From NCBI RefSeq assembly GCF_015560805.1, contig NZ_JADMSO010000005.1, positions 1-64,000 on the forward strand: a DNA stretch of 64,000 bases, in the 5' to 3' direction. Shown piece by piece: positions 60,885-64,000 of this stretch (the first letter of the stretch is position 1; every line of letters starts with the position of its first letter). This stretch comes from Mediterraneibacter glycyrrhizinilyticus (GTDB lineage: Bacteria; Bacillota; Clostridia; Lachnospirales; Lachnospiraceae). The position numbers and the translations under genes were made by a program. The notes below the pieces were generated by a model. The model was not told the DNA's origin, searched no databases, and saw only the letters and a program-made list of their open reading frames with translations.

Positions 60885-61605
60885 TCTGGCGTCGAATTTG
60901 ATCGTGCAGAATCGAAATATGAATGTGATCAGTAACAATATGACGAATATCTCCACGCCCGGATTTAAAAGCGACCAATTAGTTCAGGGAACATTCCGGG
61001 ATGAGATTTTGTATCGGTTTGAGAGAGACGGAAGAACTCCGATCGGAACTACCTCAAGGATCAACACGGCGGAGGGCGTCGCAACAGACCAGACGCAGGG
61101 AACGCTTCGCGCCACGGAGCGGGCGCTGGATCTGGCTTTGAGCGGAAAAGGCTTCTTTGCGGTACAGAGCGGACAGGAAACCGTGTATACAAGAAATGGT
61201 TCTTTTAATGTGGATAATGAGGGGTATCTTGTACTTCAGGGGCTTGGAAGAGTTCAGGGACAGAATGGACCGATCCGGGTAAATACAGATGACATCCGTG
61301 TGACGGAGCAGGGATACGTCTTAAGTGCAGACGGAAGAGAAAATTACGGACGATTACAGGTTGTGGATTTTGCGGATTATGAACAACTGGAAAAAACGGC
61401 AAACGGAGCGTTTCGTTCCAATGCGCAGCCGCAGGGCGTAAATGGTACGGTGATCAAGCAGGGATATCTGGAAGACTCGAATGTGTCGATGGTGCAGGAG
61501 ATGACGAACATGATGAGCGGTCAGCGGTCGCTTCAGAGTTCGGCGCAGCTTTTGAAAATGTATGACCAGCTCAGCGGAAAAGCAATCCAACTTGGTTCGA
61601 TGTAA
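60865..61605 (+). CDS. flgF: Flagellar rod/hook-basal body protein FlgF-like (FlhO-type)
   Basis: The 246-residue protein begins with a rod motif (ASNLIVQNRNMNVISNNMTNISTPGFKS). The middle has LDLALSGKGFFAVQ and TRNGSFNVDNEGYLV, and the end has EDSNVSMVQEMTNMMSGQRSLQSSAQLLKMYD. It is one of two adjacent rod-type proteins corresponding to Bacillus FlhO/FlhP or FlgF/FlgG. Choosing between FlgF and FlgG is partly positional. Its start lies inside fliA, so translation is coupled. Confidence 0.88.
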   Translation: MFQGYYNLASNLIVQNRNMNVISNNMTNISTPGFKSDQLVQGTFRDEILYRFERDGRTPIGTTSRINTAEGVATDQTQGTLRATERALDLALSGKGFFAVQSGQETVYTRNGSFNVDNEGYLVLQGLGRVQGQNGPIRVNTDDIRVTEQGYVLSADGRENYGRLQVVDFADYEQLEKTANGAFRSNAQPQGVNGTVIKQGYLEDSNVSMVQEMTNMMSGQRSLQSSAQLLKMYDQLSGKAIQLGSM

Positions 61606-61621
61606 AGGAAAGGAGATCGTT

Positions 61622-62332
61622 ATGTATTCATCTTTTTATGCGGCTGCAAGAGGCGTGATCGCACAGCAGCAGAAACTGGATGTTACGGCAAATAATCTGG
61701 CGAACATCAATAACTATGGATATAAGAATAAAAGCGTTTCTTTCTCCAATCTGATGTATTACAATATGAACAATCAGTACGGACAGGATACGGCGATGAA
61801 AGCGGGAACCGGCGTAAAGGTGGAAATGACAAACACGGATTTTACACCGGAAGCATACACAGAGACCGACGGGGCTTATGATTTTGCGATCGGAGGAAAA
61901 GGATTTTTCAGACTGGTCAATCCGTCCAGCGACGCGGTGACTTATACGCGGAATGGACATTTCAGTCTATCCCAGCAGGGAAATCAGTTTTATCTGGTCA
62001 ATGACGCAGGCAACCGGGTGTGCGACCGGAACGGAAATCCGGTTATTGTGAACAACGGTACGTTCAGCGGTGAGATCGGGATATATCAGTTTAATATCAC
62101 GGATGGGATGCAAAGCGTCGGCGACAACGAGTTTGCACCGACGGCAAAGAACGGAACGCCGTTTTTGGTACAGGACGGAAAGCTGATCCGTCATGCTTTG
62201 GAAACTTCCGGAGTAGATATGGCAGAAGAGATGACAAAGGTGATCGAAAGTCAAAGAGCATACTCCTATGCACTGCGCATGGTGCAGACGTCTGATGAAA
62301 TCGTAAATACAGTCAATTCATTGAGACAGTGA
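61622..62332 (+). CDS. flgG: Flagellar rod/hook-basal body protein FlgG-like (FlhP-type)
   Basis: This 236-residue rod-family protein starts MYSSFYAAARGVIAQQQKLDVTANNLANINNYGYKNKS. It has FAIGGKGFFRL with VTYTRNGHFSLSQQGNQFYLV and ends SGVDMAEEMTKVIESQRAYSYALRMVQTSDEIVNTVN. The ATG at 61622 with AAAGGAGATCG is chosen over the open frame back to 61562. It is probably the distal rod component, though the FlgF/FlgG assignment of the pair could be swapped. Confidence 0.88.
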   Translation: MYSSFYAAARGVIAQQQKLDVTANNLANINNYGYKNKSVSFSNLMYYNMNNQYGQDTAMKAGTGVKVEMTNTDFTPEAYTETDGAYDFAIGGKGFFRLVNPSSDAVTYTRNGHFSLSQQGNQFYLVNDAGNRVCDRNGNPVIVNNGTFSGEIGIYQFNITDGMQSVGDNEFAPTAKNGTPFLVQDGKLIRHALETSGVDMAEEMTKVIESQRAYSYALRMVQTSDEIVNTVNSLRQ

Positions 62333-62348
62333 TAAGGAGAGGGAAGTT

Positions 62349-62969
62349 ATGGCGATTTATAGATATGAAGAACTGGGAGAAAACCAGATGGACGTATTCC
62401 GTGAGATCGGAAGTATCGGGAATGGAAACGCGATCACAGCGCTTTCCGGGATCTTGTCGGAAAAGATCAGTATGGAACTGCCGGAAGTCAATATTCTGGA
62501 ATTTAATATGGCGCAGAATAAGATCGGCGATGCGGAAGAGATCGTCGGCGCGGTTCTCGTGGAAATGTCCGGAGAGCTGTCAGGGCTGATGATGCTGATC
62601 TTAAAAAGAGATTTTATCAAAACAATGATCAAAAAAGTCCTTTCTTATGAGAAAGAGAACTTGCTTGATATGGAAGAAATGGAAGAATCTTTGCTGATCG
62701 AGGTTGGAAATATCATGCTTTCCTCCTATATCAGCGCACTCTCTTCCCTTACGAATATTCAGATCCATTTGTCCGTTCCGCAGTTTGCCGTCAATATGCT
62801 GGGAGGGATCTTAAGCATGCCTATGGCAATGATGGGAATTGAGTCTGATCAGATCATGATGATTACAGGGGCGTTTTCGATAGGAGGAGAGGAGATGGAC
62901 AGCAATATTCTATTGCTGCCGGACATCCGTTCATTGAATGTCCTGATGAAAAAATTAGGAGTGGAGTAG
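62349..62969 (+). CDS. cheC: CheY-P phosphatase CheC
   Basis: The 206-residue protein has two phosphatase centres, FREIGSIGNGNAITALS (about 18-34) and EESLLIEVGNIMLSSYISALS (about 115-135), each with the conserved Glu and Asn. It removes phosphate from CheY and binds CheD, which is encoded 3 bases downstream. The Bacillus-type cheC-cheD adaptation system is therefore present along with CheV and FliY. Confidence 0.95.
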   Translation: MAIYRYEELGENQMDVFREIGSIGNGNAITALSGILSEKISMELPEVNILEFNMAQNKIGDAEEIVGAVLVEMSGELSGLMMLILKRDFIKTMIKKVLSYEKENLLDMEEMEESLLIEVGNIMLSSYISALSSLTNIQIHLSVPQFAVNMLGGILSMPMAMMGIESDQIMMITGAFSIGGEEMDSNILLLPDIRSLNVLMKKLGVE

Positions 62970-62972
62970 CTT

Positions 62973-63455
62973 ATGCAGAAGAAGATATCTGTGGGAATTG
63001 CGGACATGAAGCTTACCAGACAGGAGGGAGTACTGATTACATATGCGCTGGGTTCATGTATCGGAATTACCTTTTATGATCCAATGATAAAGTTAGGGGC
63101 GCTGCTCCATATCATGCTCCCGGAAAAAACAAATTCGCAGGATTCCAATATTTTGAAATATGCGGACACAGGTATACAGGAAACACTTCGAAAGTTCTAT
63201 ACATTCGGCGGTCAGAAAGGACGGACAGTTTGTAAGATCGCAGGTGGCGCAAAAATGTTTGAAATGAAAGGAACAGGCGGTCTGGGCAATATCGGAGAGC
63301 GGAATATCATCAAAGTAAAAAGTATTTTGAAAGCGGAGGGGCTTCGGATCACCGGAGAAGATACCGGATCAAATTATGCACGAACGATGCTTCTGGATGT
63401 ATCGACCGGTCAGGTATCGATACGAACAGCGAGCCGTCAGGAGAAATATATCTAA
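62973..63455 (+). CDS. cheD: Chemoreceptor glutamine deamidase CheD
   Basis: The 160-residue protein has LITYALGSCIGITFYDPM (catalytic Cys in GSC) and GALLHIMLP (catalytic His), then GGAKMFEM and the substrate-site region RNIIKVKSILKAEGLRI. It deamidates receptor glutamines and activates CheC. Length and motifs are standard. Confidence 0.95.
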   Translation: MQKKISVGIADMKLTRQEGVLITYALGSCIGITFYDPMIKLGALLHIMLPEKTNSQDSNILKYADTGIQETLRKFYTFGGQKGRTVCKIAGGAKMFEMKGTGGLGNIGERNIIKVKSILKAEGLRITGEDTGSNYARTMLLDVSTGQVSIRTASRQEKYI

Positions 63456-63469
63456 GGAGGAGAGGGAAA

Positions 63470-64000
63470 ATGGCAGATACAGAGATATTATTGGAATCAG
63501 GGACAAATGAGATTGAGATCATGCAGTTCACAATCAATGACGAACTGTATGGCATCAATGTGGCAAAGGTTCGGGAGATCATGATGGCGGATAAGGTAAA
63601 ACCGATCCCGCATTCCCACAACGCTGTGGAGGGGATCTTTAAACCGAGGGAGATCCTGCTGACGGTTGTGGACTTGCCGAAATATCTCACGAAACAGGAA
63701 TGCGAAAAGCATCCGAGAGATTTATTTATCGTTACAAACTTCAATAAAATGCATATTGCATTTCGCGTTCACCGTGTTGTGGGGATCAGCAGAATCTCGT
63801 GGACAGATATTCAGAAACCGGATAATACGATCAGTCACGGGGAAGAGGGCGTGGCAACCGGAATCGCCCAGTGCGGAGACAATCTGGTGACGATCCTTGA
63901 CTTTGAAAAAATTGTGGCGGAGATCGCTCCGGAGACCGGAATCCAGGTGGAAGAGATCACAAAGATGGGAAAACGTTCCGAGCGGCAGGAAAAGATCGTT
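63470..64000 (+). CDS. cheV: CheV-like chemotaxis protein, cut by the window end
   Basis: The visible 177 residues form a CheW-type coupling domain: IMQFTINDELYGINVAKVREIM, IPHSHNAVEGIFKPREILLTVVDLPKYL, and LVTILDFEKIVAEIAPETGI. The frame is still open at 64000 beyond KMGKRSERQEKIV, where CheV proteins enter their receiver domain. So CheV is more likely than a second CheW. An AAGGAGGAGAGGG site supports ATG 63470. It would couple receptors to CheA with phosphorylation-dependent adaptation. Confidence 0.8.
   Translation, partial: MADTEILLESGTNEIEIMQFTINDELYGINVAKVREIMMADKVKPIPHSHNAVEGIFKPREILLTVVDLPKYLTKQECEKHPRDLFIVTNFNKMHIAFRVHRVVGISRISWTDIQKPDNTISHGEEGVATGIAQCGDNLVTILDFEKIVAEIAPETGIQVEEITKMGKRSERQEKIV

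Overview
The window looks like chromosomal DNA from a motile Lachnospiraceae-type clostridium (Firmicutes, probably a gut anaerobe). The evidence is the Gram-positive flagellar gene set (FliY with CheC-like sites, CheC, CheD, CheV, the FliW/CsrA pair, YlqG/YlqH-like proteins, FlbD), strong AGGAGG-type ribosome binding sites, a sortase-anchored surface protein, a yybP-ykoY riboswitch, and moderate GC content with many GAT/GGA-rich codons. The genus cannot be fixed from this sequence alone.

Positions 1-16.1 kb are mixed housekeeping and accessory genes. They comprise a ferredoxin-like gene split by an in-frame TAG beside a divergent Crp/Fnr regulator, a small membrane protein, cardiolipin synthase, a PPIase lipoprotein behind a highly palindromic leader, an aldose-epimerase-like enzyme, an M20 peptidase, a Mn2+-riboswitch-controlled pair (unknown protein + YccF), and a SHIRT-domain cell-wall protein. 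A GH3 glycosidase follows, whose 3' end is fused to a 5'-truncated AlbA/ATPase gene, which in turn runs into a Y-family polymerase gene.

Positions 16.2-28.4 kb hold late flagellar and chemotaxis genes. On the minus strand, flgM-flgN-flgK-flgL-DUF6470-fliW-csrA encode the anti-sigma factor, hook-filament junction and flagellin translational control. cheA-cheW-cheR-cheB form a second minus-strand unit. Divergent from cheA is a YlqG/YlqH-like pair, then a PilZ (c-di-GMP receptor) gene.

Positions 28.5-34.4 kb are the most interesting part: three flagellin genes and a small serine recombinase. Flagellin 1 (minus) and flagellin 2 (plus) point away from the recombinase, which is bracketed by inverted 42-bp repeats. 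Within these I recognise 26-bp sites with 12-2-12 geometry and a GT core. A third such site sits before flagellin 3. The only good sigma-28 promoter I can find lies inside the invertible segment and points at flagellin 1. This predicts a DNA-inversion switch choosing which of two, perhaps three, flagellins is made. All three leaders carry an AGGA-loop hairpin ahead of the ribosome binding site, a likely CsrA target.

Positions 34.5-39.0 kb encode a very large PAS/GGDEF/EAL/GAF/GGDEF protein and a degenerate receiver. Positions 39.2-64 kb form one long plus-strand fla/che operon from a clear sigma-A promoter: lytic transglycosylase, flgB, fliE, fliF-K, flgD, TIGR02530, flgE, flbD, motAB, fliM, cheY, flgC (displaced from flgB), fliY, fliO-R, flhB, flhA, fliA, two hook/rod genes, cheC, cheD and a CheV-like gene cut by the window end. 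Together these genes encode nearly a whole flagellum with its sensory control; flhF, flhG and fliL are not seen.
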